Shown here one piece after another: positions 46,572-55,979 of a DNA stretch of 64,000 nucleotides. The notes under the pieces were generated by a model, which was not told the DNA's origin, did not search any database, and saw only the letters and a program-made list of their open reading frames with translations. The translations under genes were made by a program, and so were the position numbers. The stretch is from Nocardia aurantiaca. Lineage in GTDB: Bacteria > Actinomycetota > Actinomycetes > Mycobacteriales > Mycobacteriaceae. The DNA lies in assembly GCF_009708175.1 (NCBI RefSeq), contig NZ_WMBB01000002.1, positions 124,001-188,000 on the forward strand, read 5' to 3'. How positions within the stretch are numbered: the first letter of the stretch is position 1; each line of letters begins with the position of its first letter.

Positions 46572-47735
46572 TCAGCGTGGCTGAGGGATGACCGGCGGGG
46601 CCGCGCCGGGCAGCGGCGGCGGTGTGTAGCGGCCGTTGTTCGGCGGCGGCACCGGGGCCTGGCCGTCGATCTGGATGTCGCCCTTGGCCGATCCGGTGAT
46701 GGTGGCGAAGCCCTCCTGGTCCGCACCCTTGCCGACCAGGCAGTTGAGGCTGCGGGAACCGGCCAGCCAGCTACGCGCGTCGAGCGCGTCCCAGAACAGC
46801 GTCAGCGTCTTGTTGCGCAGCGCATCGGGGGAGCCGAGATAATCGCCGGCGTCCTTGGCGCACGCGTCTTCCATGTACTTGTCCTGATCGTCCTTCGAGG
46901 GCGGCCCGCCGTTGAAGTGGGTGGCCAGGTCCACGGTGGAGACGATCTCGAAGGCGTGCGGCTGGGTGCAGTCGACCGGATCGGTGGGCAGGTTGGATTT
47001 GATGCCGATGCAGGTGCCGATGTCGTAGGTCTTGGACTGGTTGATATCGCGCACGCCGCCGGTGATGGGCTTGGTGGCGATGCCCTGGCTGCCGGAGACC
47101 TGCAGGCCGCAGCGCAGCGTGCGCTCGCCCGCCTTCCAGCCCGCCTCACCGGGATTGATCAGGCCGACAACGAATTTGCCGCGCGGATCCAGGCGGCCGC
47201 CGAGATACTCCTGGGCGGCGCTGAGGCAGTGCTCGTCGCGCAGTTCGGAGAAGCGCAGCGAATCCGGGAAGCGGGAGCCGGGCCCGAATTCCTTGCCCGG
47301 GTACTTGCTCAGGTCGATGTCCGCGGTCACCTCGAACAGGTGCTTGCTCGCGCAGTCGACCTTGGTGAGGTCGCCGGCATTGGACTTGGACCAGGTCAGG
47401 CAGTCGCCTTCCTTGGCGGTGCCGAAGGCCGCGCCCGCGACGGCGCCGGTGGGCTGGGCTGCCCCCGGCGCGTGCGCCTTCACCCGATTGGAGTCGAAGC
47501 CGTTGGAGGCGAACATGGTGATGAGCACGGCCAGTGTGACGCCGACCGCCATGGCCAGCAACCCCCACCGCACCGTCGACGCCGAGAGCGGACCGTTCTT
47601 GTTCAGCGTGGACTCCACCGCGCGCAACGGCGTCAGCAAACGATCCAGCACAGTGGGCTTCCGACGGGTCGGCGGCCCGGGGCGCTGCGAAGACGGGGGC
47701 GCGGGCCACTGCGAAGGCATCTTTTGCTCAGGCAT
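46572..47735 (-). CDS. Septum formation family membrane protein
   Basis: The 387-residue protein has a Pro/Arg-rich cytoplasmic N terminus, one membrane helix (RWGLLAMAVGVTLAVLITMFA, about 65-85) and two repeated extracellular Septum_form domains (about 115-225 and 240-350). Each has the pattern of conserved cysteines: GDCLTWSKS, KVDCASKHLFEVTADIDL, then GTCIGIK, PVDCTQPHAFEIVSTVDL. The end is Pro-rich. The family is linked to cell division in actinobacteria. ATG at 47735 was chosen; an ATG 15 bases later is possible. Repeat copy 3 ends 11 bases upstream. Confidence 0.88.
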   Translation of the reverse strand: MPEQKMPSQWPAPPSSQRPGPPTRRKPTVLDRLLTPLRAVESTLNKNGPLSASTVRWGLLAMAVGVTLAVLITMFASNGFDSNRVKAHAPGAAQPTGAVAGAAFGTAKEGDCLTWSKSNAGDLTKVDCASKHLFEVTADIDLSKYPGKEFGPGSRFPDSLRFSELRDEHCLSAAQEYLGGRLDPRGKFVVGLINPGEAGWKAGERTLRCGLQVSGSQGIATKPITGGVRDINQSKTYDIGTCIGIKSNLPTDPVDCTQPHAFEIVSTVDLATHFNGGPPSKDDQDKYMEDACAKDAGDYLGSPDALRNKTLTLFWDALDARSWLAGSRSLNCLVGKGADQEGFATITGSAKGDIQIDGQAPVPPPNNGRYTPPPLPGAAPPVIPQPR

Positions 47736-47746
47736 CGCGAGTGAGT

Positions 47747-47840
47747 TTAATTGTCTCCGCTTCGCTCCGGCCGGTTCGCGGCGCTGAGGGTCTCGTTCCT
47801 CCTTCCCTCCGCTCGGTCCAGAACGAGACGCGCCGCTTAC
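47747..47840 (-). repeat. Palindromic intergenic repeat, copy 3 (inverted)
   Basis: On the plus strand GGTTCGCGGCGC (47773-47784) and GTCTCGTTC (47790-47798) face GAACGAGAC (47821-47829) and GCGCCGC (47830-47836). On the minus strand the tail GGAGCGAAGCGGAGACAATT ends 11 bases before the septum-formation gene's ATG. Confidence 0.82.
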
Positions 47841-47884
47841 CACCGAATGCTCATAGGCCGCCGTTGATGTTCGAGGACCCGGTC

Positions 47885-49483
47885 CTACGCCGTGATCAGG
47901 TCGGCCGCCTTCTCGCCGATCAGGACCGCCGGGGCGTGGGTGTGCCCGCGGGTGATCATCGGCATGACCGAGGTGTCGGCCACGCGCAGGCCCTCGATGC
48001 CGCGCACCCGCAGTTCCGGATCCACCACGCTGGACTCGTCGCGGCTCATGGCACAGGTACCGACCGGGTGGTACAGCGTGTGGGCGTGGTCCTCGAGGCA
48101 GCGCCGCAGCACCTCCTCCATCGGGGTGTCGGAGGGCACCGCCGGTTGCATGAGCTCGCCGATGTGCTCCTTCAGCGAAGGCTGGTGGGCCAGATCGACG
48201 CATGCCTGCAGACCCGTGAGCAGGGCGGCGCGGTCTGCGGGTTCGGCGCAGTAGCGCGGGTTGATGCGCGGCGCGGTGAACGGATCGGACGAGGTGATGG
48301 TGATGCTGCCGATGGATTCCGGCTTGAGCAGCACCGCGGCGAAGGTGAGCGCGTGCCCGTCCGGGTCGCCCAGGCCCTCGGCGATATACGGCGCGGGCGC
48401 GAAGATGAGCTCCAGATCGGGCAGGTCGAGATCCTCGCGGCTGCGCGTGAACCCGTAGGCCTCACCGATGTTCGAGGTGAGCTGGCCGCGCCGCAGCACC
48501 AGGTAGTTGGCGAGCTCGAGCAGGTTCTTGTCCGCGCCGTAGAGGCTGCCCGCGGTGGTCCGGTAGACGATGGGCGCGGCCAGGTGGTCGCGCAGACCGC
48601 GTCCGACCTCGGGCAGATGTCGCACCACCGGGATGCCCAGTTCCTGCAGCCGGTCGCCGTCGCCGATGCCGGAGAGCATGAGCAGCTGCGGGCTGTTGAT
48701 CGCGCCGCCGGACAGGATGACCTCGCGCTTGGCGGTGATCTGCTTGATCTCGCCGCCGACGCCGCCGACCCGGAATTCCACCCCGGTGGCCCGCTTGCCT
48801 TCGAACAGCACCCGGGTGGCGTGCGCCTCGGTGATGACGGTGATGTTGCGCCCCGCCTGCCGGGCGGGTCGCAGGTAGGCATCGGCGGTGCTCCAGCGGG
48901 CGCCGCGCTTCTGGGTCACCATGGTCTGCGAGAAGCCTTGCGGCCGATCGAGATTGGCGCGTTCTACCGGGTATCCGGCTTCGCCGGCGGCCTGCAGGTA
49001 GCTGTGGGTGAGCGCGCGGGGGCTGCGCTGGCGGGAGATGTGCAGCGGTCCCTTGCGGCCCTCGCCGGGTTCGTTGGCCTCCTCGACGGATTCCAGGCGC
49101 TGGAAATAGGGGAGTACCTGTTCGAACGACCAGCTCGGTCCGGCGTAGCGCGCCCACTCGTCGTAGTCGGCGGCGAAGCCGCGCACCCACATCATGGCGT
49201 TCATGGAGGAGGAGCCGCCGAGCATCTTGCCGCGCGGCCAGTACACGCGTCGGTTGCTGAGTTCGGGTTGTGGCTCGGTGCGGTAGTTCCAGTCGTTGGG
49301 GCCCTGGAAGAGCTGGTTGAACGCCGCGGGTATGTGGGCGAACTTGTCGCTGTCCTCGCCGCCGGCTTCCAGGACCACGACGCTGACGCCGGGCCGCTCG
49401 CTCAGTCGTGCGGCCAGTGCGGCCCCCGCGGATCCGGCTCCGACGACCACGAAATCGGCGGTGTGCGGGGTGTATTGGGGCAT
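47885..49483 (-). CDS. GMC family FAD-dependent oxidoreductase
   Basis: The 532-residue cytoplasmic flavoenzyme is related to choline and alcohol dehydrogenases. The FAD motif is VVVGAGSAGAALAARLSE. GMC signature 1 is RGKMLGGSSSMNAMMWVRG and signature 2 is GGAINSPQLLMLSGIG. The catalytic His is in LYHPVGTCAM and the C-terminal His/Asn pair in TRGHTHAPAV. The substrate is an unidentified alcohol or choline; no betaine-aldehyde dehydrogenase is adjacent. GGAGGAG lies about 8 bases before the ATG at 49483. It is divergent from serS. Confidence 0.92.
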   Translation of the reverse strand: MPQYTPHTADFVVVGAGSAGAALAARLSERPGVSVVVLEAGGEDSDKFAHIPAAFNQLFQGPNDWNYRTEPQPELSNRRVYWPRGKMLGGSSSMNAMMWVRGFAADYDEWARYAGPSWSFEQVLPYFQRLESVEEANEPGEGRKGPLHISRQRSPRALTHSYLQAAGEAGYPVERANLDRPQGFSQTMVTQKRGARWSTADAYLRPARQAGRNITVITEAHATRVLFEGKRATGVEFRVGGVGGEIKQITAKREVILSGGAINSPQLLMLSGIGDGDRLQELGIPVVRHLPEVGRGLRDHLAAPIVYRTTAGSLYGADKNLLELANYLVLRRGQLTSNIGEAYGFTRSREDLDLPDLELIFAPAPYIAEGLGDPDGHALTFAAVLLKPESIGSITITSSDPFTAPRINPRYCAEPADRAALLTGLQACVDLAHQPSLKEHIGELMQPAVPSDTPMEEVLRRCLEDHAHTLYHPVGTCAMSRDESSVVDPELRVRGIEGLRVADTSVMPMITRGHTHAPAVLIGEKAADLITA

Positions 49484-49683
49484 GGTGAGACTCCTCCGAA
49501 AGACCACGGCGGAGCCGCTGCCGGGCTCCGTGCCGTCCCATGCCGCTAACCCTAGGGTGGAAATCGCCCGGTCGTGGGGTGGATCGTCGGGATAGCGAAG
49601 CGAAGCTGAACAGATCAAGATCAAATCGTGTGCTTCGGACCTGTCGGAAATCCACTAGCGCCCGCGCACTAGGCTGAATACCC

Positions 49684-50943
49684 ATGATCGACCTTCGATT
49701 CCTGCGGGAAAACCCGGATGTGGTCCGTGCGTCGCAGCGTGCGCGCGGTGAGGACCCCTCCCTGGTGGATGCCCTGCTCGAGGCGGATGCCGCCCGTCGC
49801 GCCGCGGTCGCGACGGCCGACAATCTGCGCGCCGAGCAGAAGGCCCTGGGCAAGAAGGTCGGCAAGGCTTCCCCGGACGAGCGCCCGGCGCTGCTGCAGC
49901 TCGGTCAGGAATTGTCGGCGAAGGTGAAGGAGGCCGAGGCGGCCGAGACCGCCGCGGACGCCGACCTCGACACCGCCCAGCGCGCCCTGTCGAACGTGGT
50001 GCAGGAGGGTGTGCCCGCCGGCGGCGAGGACGACTACATCGTGCTCGAGACCGTCGGCGCCCCGCGCGAATTCGAGTTCGAGCCCAAGGATCACCTGGAT
50101 CTGGGTGAATCGCTGGGCCTGATCGACATGGAGCGCGGCGCGAAGGTATCGGGCTCGCGCTTCTACTTCCTCACCGGCAACGGCGCGCTGCTGCAGCTGG
50201 GCCTGCTGCAGCTGGCCGCGCAGAAGGCGGTGGCCAACGGCTTCACCATGATGATCCCGCCGGTGCTGGTGCGCCCGGAGATCATGCAGGGCACCGGCTT
50301 TCTGGGCCAGCACGCCGCCGAGGTCTACCACCTCGAGGACGACGACCTGTACCTGGTCGGCACCTCGGAGGTGCCGCTGGCGGGCTATCACTCGGGCGAG
50401 ATCCTGGATCTGAGCGCGGGCCCTAAGCGTTACGCCGGCTGGTCGTCGTGCTTCCGCCGTGAGGCGGGCAGCTACGGCAAGGACACTCGCGGCATCATCC
50501 GCGTGCACCAGTTCGACAAGGTGGAGATGTTCGTCTACACCACGCCGGACCAGGCCGATGCCGAGCACAAGCGGCTGCTGGCCTGGGAGCAGGACATGCT
50601 CGCCGCCATCGAGGTGCCCTACCGCGTCATCGATGTGGCCGCCGGCGATCTGGGCAGCTCGGCGGCCCGCAAATTCGATTGCGAGGCTTGGGTTCCCACC
50701 CAGCAGACCTACCGCGAGCTGACCTCGACCTCGAATTGCACGACGTTCCAGGCGCGTCGGCTGAATGTCCGGTACCGGGACGAGAACGGCAAGCCGCAGA
50801 TCGCCGCCACCCTGAATGGCACGTTGGCGACGACTCGGTGGATTGTCGCGTTGCTGGAAAACCATCAGCAAGCCGACGGTTCGGTGCGGGTGCCCGCTGC
50901 GCTGGTGCCTTTCGTCGGCACCGAAGTGCTGGAGCCGCGCTGA
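49684..50943 (+). CDS. serS: Seryl-tRNA synthetase
   Basis: The 419-residue class II synthetase charges tRNA-Ser (and tRNA-Sec in other organisms). The N-terminal coiled-coil arm that grips the tRNA ([13 protein letters not shown] through [20 protein letters not shown]) is present. Motif 2 is [28 protein letters not shown], and the catalytic core is normal ([27 protein letters not shown]). The length is standard. The gene before it is divergent. Confidence 0.96.
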   Translation: MIDLRFLRENPDVVRASQRARGEDPSLVDALLEADAARRAAVATADNLRAEQKALGKKVGKASPDERPALLQLGQELSAKVKEAEAAETAADADLDTAQRALSNVVQEGVPAGGEDDYIVLETVGAPREFEFEPKDHLDLGESLGLIDMERGAKVSGSRFYFLTGNGALLQLGLLQLAAQKAVANGFTMMIPPVLVRPEIMQGTGFLGQHAAEVYHLEDDDLYLVGTSEVPLAGYHSGEILDLSAGPKRYAGWSSCFRREAGSYGKDTRGIIRVHQFDKVEMFVYTTPDQADAEHKRLLAWEQDMLAAIEVPYRVIDVAAGDLGSSAARKFDCEAWVPTQQTYRELTSTSNCTTFQARRLNVRYRDENGKPQIAATLNGTLATTRWIVALLENHQQADGSVRVPAALVPFVGTEVLEPR

Positions 50944-51019
50944 GTATTCGCTACTCGGCGTGGTTTATTTCCGTCGGTTGTGTCTACCGCTGGCAGGGCT
51001 TGTGTCTAGGCTAGGCGTC

Positions 51020-52888
51020 GTGCGAGGAATCGGGTCTCGCGGCGATACCCGGACCCGGGTGCGGGCGGCATCGGCGCTGGCGACGGCAATGGTCATGGCT
51101 CGGACCACCGGGGCGTTCTACGTCATGGGCGGAGTCCTGGGCTTGATCCTGACGGCGGTCGCCCCGGGTGAAGAGGGCAATCGGCCGCTGGTGGGCGCGG
51201 CGGCGTTCGTGGCGCTGCTGTTGGGTGTGAGCCTGCTGATCTGGGGTCCGCGGCTGCCGCATTCGGTGCATCACGCCTATGTGGCGACCGCGACCGTGCT
51301 GGTGACCATTGCGGTGCACTGGTTTCCGAACACGGTCGGCGCGATCAGCCTGGCGGCGTTCTATGTGTTCGTCGCCTGTGATGCCGCCATCTTCTTCTCC
51401 TGGCGATGGCTGGGCGCACACCTGGCGTTCGCCATCGCCTGCTGCCTGTGGGTGGTGCCTTCGCGCGGGCTGCCGTGGTGGTCGGGCATCATTCCGGCGG
51501 GCATCACCTTCGGAATCGGCATCGTGGTCGGCATCTTGACGCGCATGGCGTCGGACGCCGATATCGACGTGCTGACCGGTCTGCTGAATCGGCGCGGTTT
51601 CGACCGGGCGCTGAGCAATGCCATCGCGCACGCCACCCGCACCGGTCAGGGCCTGGCCCTGGTGCTGGTGGACCTGGACCGGTTCCAGAAGATCAACGAT
51701 CACCTGGGCCACCGGGCCGGCGACGCGGTGTTGCAGCGGGTGGCCGATACCTGGTCGAAACTGCTTGCGCCGGAGCAGCGACTGGCGCGCTACGGCGGCG
51801 ATGCCTTCGCGCTGCTGTTGCCCGGCACCACCGAGCAGGCCGCGATCCTGTTGACCGAGGAGTTGCGCGCGGCCGTCACCACCGGCTGTTCTGCGGGTGT
51901 GACGTCCTGGCAGCCGGGCGAATCCGGGTCATTGCTGGTGTCGCGCGCGGATGTGGGTCTGTACCGGGCCAAGCAGGCGGGCCGCAATCGCACGGTGCTG
52001 GAGTCCTCGCGGCAGCTGCCGCTGGCGGTGGAGCTGCGTGAGGCCATCGACCGCGGCACGCTGGACGTGCAGTACCAGCCGATCGTCAGTCTCGCCGACG
52101 GCGCCGCCCGCGCGGTCGGCGTGGAAGCCTTGCTGCGCTGGTCTTCTCACGCGCAGCCGGAGGTGACCACCGAGGGCCTGATCCGGGTGGCCGAGGAATA
52201 CGACCTCATCTCCGATCTGGATGAGCTGGTGTTGCGTCGTGCCTGCGCCGACGCCGCGCGATTGCAGGAGACCTTCGCACAGCTGGATCTGACGCTCAAC
52301 GTCAATGTGAGTGGGCTGGAGCTGGCCGAAACCGAGTACGCCGACCGTGTTTCCGGCATTCTCGAGGAAACCGGCTGGCCCGCCGCGCAACTCGTGCTCG
52401 AGGTGACCGAGAGCGAGCTGGCCGCCGAATCCGAGACCGCTATCGCGAACCTGCACAAGCTGCGCGAGGGCGGCGTCCGCATCGCCATCGACGATTTCGG
52501 CACCGGCTACTCCTCGCTCAGCCGCCTGGCCACGCTGCCGTCGGACATCCTCAAGGTGGACCAGTCCTTCGTGGCGTCCATCCGATCGGATTCCCCCGCG
52601 CCGCCGCTGCTGGGCGTGATCGCGGCGTTGAGCAAATCGCTCGACCTGCAGGTCATCGCCGAGGGCGTGGAGACCGAATATCAGGCGGCGGTGCTCACCG
52701 AGCTCGGCTTCGCGCTGGCCCAGGGCTACCACTACAGCGACTCGCACCCGGTGTCGGAGCTCATCAACGACCTCAATGATCGGCACGGCGTGGTCGGGGC
52801 GGCGCTGTCGGAAAACGAGCCGCCCGCCCACGGCTGGATCCCGCTGGACGATCCGCTTGACGGTGGTGAGCCCGGCGCGCAGAGTTGA
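51020..52888 (+). CDS. GGDEF-EAL protein with degenerate GGDEF and intact EAL
   Basis: The roughly 622-residue protein has about six membrane helices (residues 1-180; for example FYVMGGVLGLILTAVA, HAYVATATVLVTIAVHW), a GGDEF domain (about 190-340) and an EAL domain (about 350-605). The GGDEF loop reads RYGGDAF, with Ala replacing the catalytic Glu, although RFDR/DLDRFQKINDHLGHRAGD is otherwise intact, so cyclase activity is doubtful. EAL is EALLRW, with NVNVSGLEL, EVTESEL, DDFGTGYSSLS and IAEGVET, so it is probably a working c-di-GMP phosphodiesterase. The start is uncertain: GTG at 51020, with a TAGGCT box 8 bases upstream, or ATG at 51089. Confidence 0.85.
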   Translation: MRGIGSRGDTRTRVRAASALATAMVMARTTGAFYVMGGVLGLILTAVAPGEEGNRPLVGAAAFVALLLGVSLLIWGPRLPHSVHHAYVATATVLVTIAVHWFPNTVGAISLAAFYVFVACDAAIFFSWRWLGAHLAFAIACCLWVVPSRGLPWWSGIIPAGITFGIGIVVGILTRMASDADIDVLTGLLNRRGFDRALSNAIAHATRTGQGLALVLVDLDRFQKINDHLGHRAGDAVLQRVADTWSKLLAPEQRLARYGGDAFALLLPGTTEQAAILLTEELRAAVTTGCSAGVTSWQPGESGSLLVSRADVGLYRAKQAGRNRTVLESSRQLPLAVELREAIDRGTLDVQYQPIVSLADGAARAVGVEALLRWSSHAQPEVTTEGLIRVAEEYDLISDLDELVLRRACADAARLQETFAQLDLTLNVNVSGLELAETEYADRVSGILEETGWPAAQLVLEVTESELAAESETAIANLHKLREGGVRIAIDDFGTGYSSLSRLATLPSDILKVDQSFVASIRSDSPAPPLLGVIAALSKSLDLQVIAEGVETEYQAAVLTELGFALAQGYHYSDSHPVSELINDLNDRHGVVGAALSENEPPAHGWIPLDDPLDGGEPGAQS

Positions 52889-52976
52889 CCGCATGCGGAT
52901 GCTGGTCTACGCCTGTTGATTCGTCCTTTGTAGTGCTCTACCCCGGGCTGGCGAGCCCGCGGGTTCGGTACGCGCA

Positions 52977-54284
52977 CTGACCCTTCGCGCGATCCTGTTC
53001 GCATTCACCGCGGACCTGATCCCGCTCTACGCCATCTACGCCCTGTTGTTCGCCGCGCGCGGTCTGAACGCGGCGCAGATCTCATCGCTGTTCGTCCTCT
53101 GGTCGGCGACCTCGTTCCTGCTCGGGATTCCGTCCGGCGCCTGGGCCGACACGGTCTCGCGGCGCGGCCTGCTCATGCTGTCGGGTGCGCTGCTGGGCGC
53201 GGGTTTCGCCGTGTGGATCCGGTATCCGTCCTATCTGGGGTTCGCGGCCGGTTTCGTGCTGTGGGGTACTTCGGGCGCGCTCCGGTCGGGCACCGTCGAG
53301 GCGCTGATCTACGACGATCTGTACGCCCGCGCGGCGGCCGCCGAATACCCGCGGGTGATGGGCTGTGTCCGCGCCGCCGGCGAATCCGCCGCGCTCGCGG
53401 GCGTTCTCATAGCGGCTCCGCTCTACGCGTGGGGTGGCTATGCGCTGGTCGCCTGGTCGAGTGTCGCGATTGCCGTGGTGCACACCGTGACCGCGGCGCT
53501 GCTGCCGAGCGCACCGAAGTCGGTATCCGCGGCGGAGGTCGAGGATCTCGAGGACGGTGTCGCCGAGCGGGAGCCGGACGAGCTGGGCACGCAGGAGAGC
53601 CACAGGATGTTCGAATCCCGCGCGGTCGAATCGGAATCCATCGGCTATCTGGCAACGCTGCGCGCGGGTCTGCGAGAGGCCCTGCGGGTGCGGGTGATTC
53701 GGCGTGGCGTGGTCCTGGTGGCGCTGTTGAACGGCATCACGGCGTTCGACGAGTACTTCGCCCTGCTGGCCGGCCACGCGGGCGCCGGGCCGTCTGTGTC
53801 CGCGGTGCTGGTGGGCGTCACGGTGGCCGGAGCCCTGGCCGGTGCGACGCTGGCGGGCCGCACCCGCGGCGTATCGGCGCGGGTGATGGCTGCGGTGCTG
53901 GCCGTGGCCGGCGTCCTGTTCATCGCCGGCGCGTTGCTGGCGGGTGCGGCCGCCCACCATCCGGGGGCCATGTATGTGCTGACGGCCGTGGGCTTTTCGG
54001 CGGTGGGCATCGCCTACGGCATCGACTACAACGCCGATGTCATCGCCTCGGCCCGATCGCAGGACGCCATCGCCGGTCCGGCACGTGCCACGGTGACATC
54101 GGTGTCGGGCTTGGCCACGGAGGTGATCGCCCTGCTGGTGTTCGTCTTCGCCGCGGTGGCCGCCACCTGGCTGTCGCCGCCGGTCATGGTCGCACTGCTC
54201 GGTGTGCCGCTGCTGCTGGCCGCGGGACTGCTCCCTACCTGGATGCCCCGGGGACGAAGTGTGGACGAGCGCCGAGGGGCATGA
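52977..54284 (+). CDS. MFS-type transporter, start uncertain
   Basis: The roughly 435-residue protein has about 12 membrane helices with a long polar central loop (SAPKSVSAAEVEDLEDGVAE). Upstream of the TTG at 53046 the frame encodes a first helix (TLRAILFAFTADLIPLYAIYALL) that a transporter of this type needs. The open frame reaches back to 52920 but has no ATG, GTG or TTG before 53046, so I start it at CTG 52977. An unusual start or a small sequence error or frameshift is possible. Substrate unknown. Confidence 0.7.
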   Translation: MTLRAILFAFTADLIPLYAIYALLFAARGLNAAQISSLFVLWSATSFLLGIPSGAWADTVSRRGLLMLSGALLGAGFAVWIRYPSYLGFAAGFVLWGTSGALRSGTVEALIYDDLYARAAAAEYPRVMGCVRAAGESAALAGVLIAAPLYAWGGYALVAWSSVAIAVVHTVTAALLPSAPKSVSAAEVEDLEDGVAEREPDELGTQESHRMFESRAVESESIGYLATLRAGLREALRVRVIRRGVVLVALLNGITAFDEYFALLAGHAGAGPSVSAVLVGVTVAGALAGATLAGRTRGVSARVMAAVLAVAGVLFIAGALLAGAAAHHPGAMYVLTAVGFSAVGIAYGIDYNADVIASARSQDAIAGPARATVTSVSGLATEVIALLVFVFAAVAATWLSPPVMVALLGVPLLLAAGLLPTWMPRGRSVDERRGA

Positions 54285-54330
54285 TCTGGTCGGCCGGAAC
54301 GGCGTCAGGGCAGGCGGGGACAATCGGGCG

Positions 54331-55275
54331 GTGGCGATGCGGCGGTGGGTGGGGTTGGGGTTCGGGGGTGCCATCGGCGCGGCCGTGGCCGTCCAGGCGC
54401 GGATCAACGGCGAGCTGGGGCATCGGCTGGGGGACGGGATCGCGGCGGCCTCCATCAGTTTCGGGAGCGGGTTGCTCATCCTGGCCGTGGTGTTCGCGTG
54501 CAGCGGGCGCCTGCGTGCCGGCGTCGGGCGGGTGCGGGCGGCGCTGGAATCCGGGGGGCTGCGCTGGTGGCAGCTGCTGGGTGGGTTGTCGGGCGCGTAT
54601 TTCGTTGCGTGTCAGGGGCTCACGGTGACGACCATCGGGGTCACGGTGTTCACGGTGGCCGCGGTGGCGGGGCAGCTGGTGAGCAGTCTGGTGGTGGACC
54701 GGATGGGCCTGGGGCCGGGCGGCCGGAGCCCGGTGACGGCACGGCGGGTCAGCGCCGCGGTCCTGGTGCTGGTGGCGGTTGTGCTCGCGGTGGTGGGGCG
54801 GAACGGATCCGGCTCGATCACCGGCGGGCATTCCGGCGCGTCGGTGGTGCTGGTGGTGTTGCCGCTGGTCGCGGGTGTACTGGTGGCCTGGCAGCAGGCG
54901 GTGAACGGCCGGGTGGGCGCGGTGGGCGGGCCGCTGTCGGCGACGTTGGGCAATTTCGCGACCGGCACCGCGGCGCTGGCGGTCGTCGAGGCGGGCGTGC
55001 TGGTCCGGCGCGGTGGATTCGGGCCGCTGCCGAGTGCGCCGTGGCTGTATCTCGGCGGGTTGATCGGGATTTCGTTCGTGGCGTTGGCGGTGGCGGTGGT
55101 GCGCTGGATCGGGGTGCTGCTGCTCGGGCTGACGTCGGTGGCGGGCCAGCTGCTGGCCTCGGTGGTACTGGATGTGGTCGCGCCGACCGGGTATGGGCTC
55201 TCCTCCGCGGCGGTGATCGGCTGTGCGCTCACCTTCGTCGCGGTGGCGGTCGCGACGTGGTCCCGATCGGCCTAG
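54331..55275 (+). CDS. DMT-type (YdcZ/DUF606) membrane protein
   Basis: The 314-residue protein has about ten membrane helices arranged as two halves (for example FGGAIGAAVAVQARINGELG, LLGGLSGAYFVACQGLTVTTIGVTVF; then VVLPLVAGVLVAWQQAVNGRVG, GGLIGISFVALAVAVV). The repeated Q-x-x-x-N-G pattern in helices 1 and 6 is typical of the DUF606 group of drug/metabolite transporters. Substrate unknown. GTG at 54331 follows a GACAAT box by 6 bases; ATG at 54337 is an alternative. It follows the MFS gene by 46 bases. Confidence 0.85.
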   Translation: MAMRRWVGLGFGGAIGAAVAVQARINGELGHRLGDGIAAASISFGSGLLILAVVFACSGRLRAGVGRVRAALESGGLRWWQLLGGLSGAYFVACQGLTVTTIGVTVFTVAAVAGQLVSSLVVDRMGLGPGGRSPVTARRVSAAVLVLVAVVLAVVGRNGSGSITGGHSGASVVLVVLPLVAGVLVAWQQAVNGRVGAVGGPLSATLGNFATGTAALAVVEAGVLVRRGGFGPLPSAPWLYLGGLIGISFVALAVAVVRWIGVLLLGLTSVAGQLLASVVLDVVAPTGYGLSSAAVIGCALTFVAVAVATWSRSA

Positions 55276-55370
55276 CCACGCAGGCTTTCGACGGGCTGCC
55301 CGGCGTGGCGTCGAAAACTGTTCGGGTGATTTGTAATTCACCGTCAATCTCGGTGTGCGATGGTGCGGGA

Positions 55371-55979
55371 ATGGCTATCGACTACTGGGTGTGGGTGGCA
55401 CGTCTGGTGCTGGCCGTCGTGTTCGGATTGTCGGCATGGGGGAAGTTCGCCGACGACTCCGGGACGCGGAAGGCGGTGGGGGAGTTCGGCATTCCGATCG
55501 CATGGGTGCCCGCGGTGGCCTGGGGATTGCCGACCGTGGAGGCGGCGGTAGCGGTCGCGGTGCTGCCGCCGTGGACCGCGGCCGCCGCGGCGTTGATGGC
55601 GATTCTGCTGCTGGGAATATTCACCGGAGCGGTGGTGCGGCTGCTGCGTCAGGGAACACGGCCGGTCTGTTCGTGTTTCGGTGCGGGCAGTGCGGCGCCC
55701 ATTGGCCGCGGCACCGTGGTCCGCAATATCGTGCTGATCATGCTGGCCGGTCTGACCGTGGTGGCGACGCTGGCGAATCCGCAGGTGCCGGGTGTACTGC
55801 CGATGGATCGCGCGGTCACGCTCGCGGTCGCGGCCGGATTCGCCGCGGTGCTGGTGTCGCTGTGGGGTGAGCTGCGGTCGCTGCGTCGTCGGCTGGACGC
55901 CGTCGACAGGATGCGGCCGATCCCTCGGGACCGGCCGCATTCAGCGGATCAGACCAGTTTCTTCGAGCGCAGCTCGTGA
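55371..55979 (+). CDS. MauE/DoxX-like membrane protein
   Basis: The 202-residue protein has four main membrane helices (YWVWVARLVLAVVFGLSAWGKFAD, WVPAVAWGLPTVEAAVAVAVL, TAAAAALMAILLLGIFTGAVVRLL, NIVLIMLAGLTVVATL) and a conserved cysteine motif, VCSCFG, followed by GRGTVVRN. This pattern is characteristic of MauE-type proteins, which help oxidative folding or disulfide delivery outside the membrane. No methylamine dehydrogenase genes are nearby. A C-terminal basic tail overlaps the convergent MBL-Rieske gene by 31 bases. Confidence 0.85.
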   Translation: MAIDYWVWVARLVLAVVFGLSAWGKFADDSGTRKAVGEFGIPIAWVPAVAWGLPTVEAAVAVAVLPPWTAAAAALMAILLLGIFTGAVVRLLRQGTRPVCSCFGAGSAAPIGRGTVVRNIVLIMLAGLTVVATLANPQVPGVLPMDRAVTLAVAAGFAAVLVSLWGELRSLRRRLDAVDRMRPIPRDRPHSADQTSFFERSS

